DNA of 64,000 nt from Pseudomonas leptonychotis (lineage in GTDB: Bacteria; Pseudomonadota; Gammaproteobacteria; Pseudomonadales; Pseudomonadaceae). Position numbers and translations under genes: made by a program. The notes under the pieces were generated by a model. The model was not told the origin of the DNA. It searched no databases and saw only the letters and a list, made by a program, of their open reading frames with translations. Location of the stretch: contig NZ_RFLV01000004.1 in NCBI RefSeq assembly GCF_004920405.1, positions 124,001-188,000 on the forward strand, given 5' to 3'. Positions 62,474 through 64,000 of the stretch are shown piece by piece (the stretch's first letter is position 1; the number at the start of each line of letters is the position of its first letter).

Positions 62474-62983
62474 ATGGATTTAGCAGAACGTATTTTGATC
62501 ACCTTGGTGGATGAGTTTTCCGACCTCGGCCAAGTGGAGCAACTGACTCGCGCCGCTTTGCGCCTGAGCCTGGCCATGTTTCTGGGCGGTTTGCTGGGTT
62601 ATGAACGCGAGGTAAAAGGCAAGGCAGCGGGCGTGCGCACGCACATGTTGGTATGCCTGGGGGCCAGTGTGTTTGTCATGTTATTGGAGCTGGAAGGCGC
62701 GGAGCACGATGCTATGAGCCGGGTGATTCAGGGGGTAGTGGCCGGTATCGGTTTTCTCTGTGCCGGCACTATTCTCAAAGGCGATAACATTGCCGATGTG
62801 AAAGGCCTGACCACGGCCGCTGGATTATGGGCCACTGCGGCCATCGGTGTGGCCGTGGGGTTGGGCCATGTAGCGACCGCCGTGCTCGGTACCCTGTTGG
62901 CGCTGTTGATTCTGCATATCATGCCCCTGCTGCTGGACCCTAGAGGCAATGGCAGTGAGGACAAGGCCCCAAACGGCCCTTGA
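62474..62983 (+). CDS. MgtC/SapB family membrane protein
   Basis: A 169-residue MgtC-like inner-membrane protein with four transmembrane segments: LRLSLAMFLGGLLGYERE, LVCLGASVFVMLLEL, GVVAGIGFLCAGTILK and GLTTAAGLWATAAIGVAVGLGH, then a fifth short segment. The motif GVRTHMLVCLG is typical. MgtC proteins modulate the F-ATPase and are needed at low magnesium in some pathogens. The soluble C-terminal domain of MgtC is absent. The start is an ATG preceded by GAGAGGA. Confidence 0.9.
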   Translation: MDLAERILITLVDEFSDLGQVEQLTRAALRLSLAMFLGGLLGYEREVKGKAAGVRTHMLVCLGASVFVMLLELEGAEHDAMSRVIQGVVAGIGFLCAGTILKGDNIADVKGLTTAAGLWATAAIGVAVGLGHVATAVLGTLLALLILHIMPLLLDPRGNGSEDKAPNGP

Positions 62984-63078
62984 GGGCGCAGCTCAATGGT
63001 TGTTTGGGGTGAATTGAACGGCTCAATGCTCAAGGCTGGATTGGTGATTCTTCGCCGCCTGCGCCCTGAGCGCCTCGT

Positions 63079-64000
63079 TCAATTAGCCCCCATACGCTCC
63101 GCTAATATGGAGCGGTTGCGTCCGCTTTCCTTGGCGCGATACAACGCGGTATCCGCGCGGCCCAAGGCCCCTTCAATGCGTTCGCCAACTGTAATTTGGC
63201 TCACGCCCATACTGACGGTGACGCGGTTACAACCCTCGATAGCCGTCTGCTCGATTTCCCTCCGGATGGCCTCCGCCAGTGCAAAACCTGCCTCTGCGTT
63301 GGTATTGGGAGCCACCACTAGAAACTCTTCACCGCCCCAACGCACCAGCAGATCGGTCTCGCGCAACTGGCTTTTGGCCAGACGGGTAATCGCCTTGAGC
63401 ACTTCGTCGCCCTGTTCATGGCCATAGGTGTCGTTGATGGTTTTGAATTTGTCGACGTCCATCATGATCAGCGTAAGCGCTACGTTCTCTTGCTGGCTGC
63501 GCGCGTACTCTTTTTCCATAAATTCATTGGCGCTGCGGCGGTTGGCGGCGCCTGTGAGGGTGTCAGTCATGGCCATGTCGCGCAGTTGGCGCATCAGGCC
63601 GGCTTTTTCGTGGCCCCACTCGATGATTTTCAGACCAAAACTGGCCAGAGTGCCCAGCTCTGCCATGACCTCCAGCCACTCGCGCGGAAAGTTGCGACGC
63701 CGATCCAGCATCAAGCACAAGGCGCCTATGGTGTTGGCATCCTCATCAAACATGATCGATTCCGCCACGATCGGCGTTCCCACGATGGTGCGTATGCCCA
63801 TGGCGCGGAAGAAGCGATTCTCATTTTGGTCAACTATCTTGGCCAGCGAGTCGGCAATCACAAACTCGCCCTGGGTTAACGCGGTCAGCACACCTTGCGA
63901 GTTGCCTTGAACCGACTGCAGCATCTGCTCGCAACCCTGAACAAAATTGCTGCGCTGTTCATCATCCCGTGACATGCAGGCATCCAGCTGCATGACCTCA
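63079..64000 (-). CDS. GAF-GGDEF diguanylate cyclase (may extend beyond window)
   Basis: At least 304 residues of a c-di-GMP synthase. Residues 1-130 look like a GAF domain (VIADSLAKIVDQNENRFFRAMGIRTIVGTPIVAE). The GGDEF domain follows: DTLTGAANRRSANEFM, DVDKFKTINDTYGHEQGDEVL, the active motif RWGGEEFLVVAP near residue 225, and the C-terminal GVSQITVGERIEGALGRADTALYRAKESGRN. No RxxD inhibition site is seen just before GGEEF (RETDLLVRWGGEEF does hold RETD, five residues upstream, so an I-site is present). The frame has no stop to the window end; an ATG lies at 63993. Confidence 0.88.
   Translation of the reverse strand, partial: EVMQLDACMSRDDEQRSNFVQGCEQMLQSVQGNSQGVLTALTQGEFVIADSLAKIVDQNENRFFRAMGIRTIVGTPIVAESIMFDEDANTIGALCLMLDRRRNFPREWLEVMAELGTLASFGLKIIEWGHEKAGLMRQLRDMAMTDTLTGAANRRSANEFMEKEYARSQQENVALTLIMMDVDKFKTINDTYGHEQGDEVLKAITRLAKSQLRETDLLVRWGGEEFLVVAPNTNAEAGFALAEAIRREIEQTAIEGCNRVTVSMGVSQITVGERIEGALGRADTALYRAKESGRNRSILAERMGAN

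Overview
The window looks like a chromosomal segment of a Pseudomonas-type gammaproteobacterium. It is GC-rich, genes have GGAG-type ribosome binding sites, and several gene groups are familiar from Pseudomonas: dksA next to gluQRS with a divergent aminotransferase-sfsA pair, the FabH2-like synthase followed by an ECF sigma gene, cysZ divergent from trxB, and folM-folE-folX. The genus call is inference from gene content and order; no 16S gene is present.

Layout. 0-10 kb: a cut-off amidase, a nu-class GST, a HIT protein, a lipoprotein, an FAD monooxygenase, a large membrane-anchored M48 peptidase, a periplasmic binding protein, a LysE exporter and a secreted lipase-like hydrolase. 10-19 kb: a FabH2-like synthase overlapping an ECF sigma factor and a short zinc anti-sigma factor, phosphoglucomutase, a ModE-like regulator, gluQRS, dksA, an aminotransferase and sfsA. 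19-27 kb: a glycosyltransferase, a LysR gene divergent from a hydroxylase/SRPBCC fusion, cysZ, trxB, a glycolipid-binding family protein, HopJ-like and DUF1244 proteins, and the folM-folE-folX pterin operon.

27-34 kb is the most interesting part. A short LOV blue-light protein (Cys53) and a LitR/CarH-like MerR regulator without the cobalamin-ligand histidine lie near folE. Clusters of TGTACA/TGTATA boxes occur in front of folM, a small ORF, the MerR gene and an acyl-CoA dehydrogenase. This resembles the PplR/PpSB-LOV light regulon of Pseudomonas putida, in which folE and a pplR gene are photoinducible. The acyl-CoA dehydrogenase would be an additional candidate member.

34-47 kb: a cupin, an aldolase-family gene, a hydrolase, a DUF1569 protein and two dehydrogenase-like genes, then an accessory stretch (about 37.8-47.2 kb). 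It holds four LysR genes, two MFS exporters, a cupin dioxygenase-like gene, an orphan lipoprotein, an IS3-type remnant and three related palindromic repeats. 47-64 kb: a TyrR-type sigma-54 activator, an AraC regulator, a FATP-type acyl-CoA synthetase, an ABC exporter, an ECF42-like sigma factor with DGPF and SnoaL-like partners, an HPF-like protein, a CAP protein, a MerR/DUF2938 pair, a DhlA-like haloalkane dehalogenase, a Nudix gene broken by an amber codon, a GNAT, an MgtC-like protein and a GAF-GGDEF protein cut by the window end.

Dispersed small repeats (three miniature inverted-repeat elements, REP-like palindromes, an ISR-type palindrome) occupy several intergenic gaps. I saw no tRNA, rRNA, CRISPR array, prophage or intact insertion sequence.
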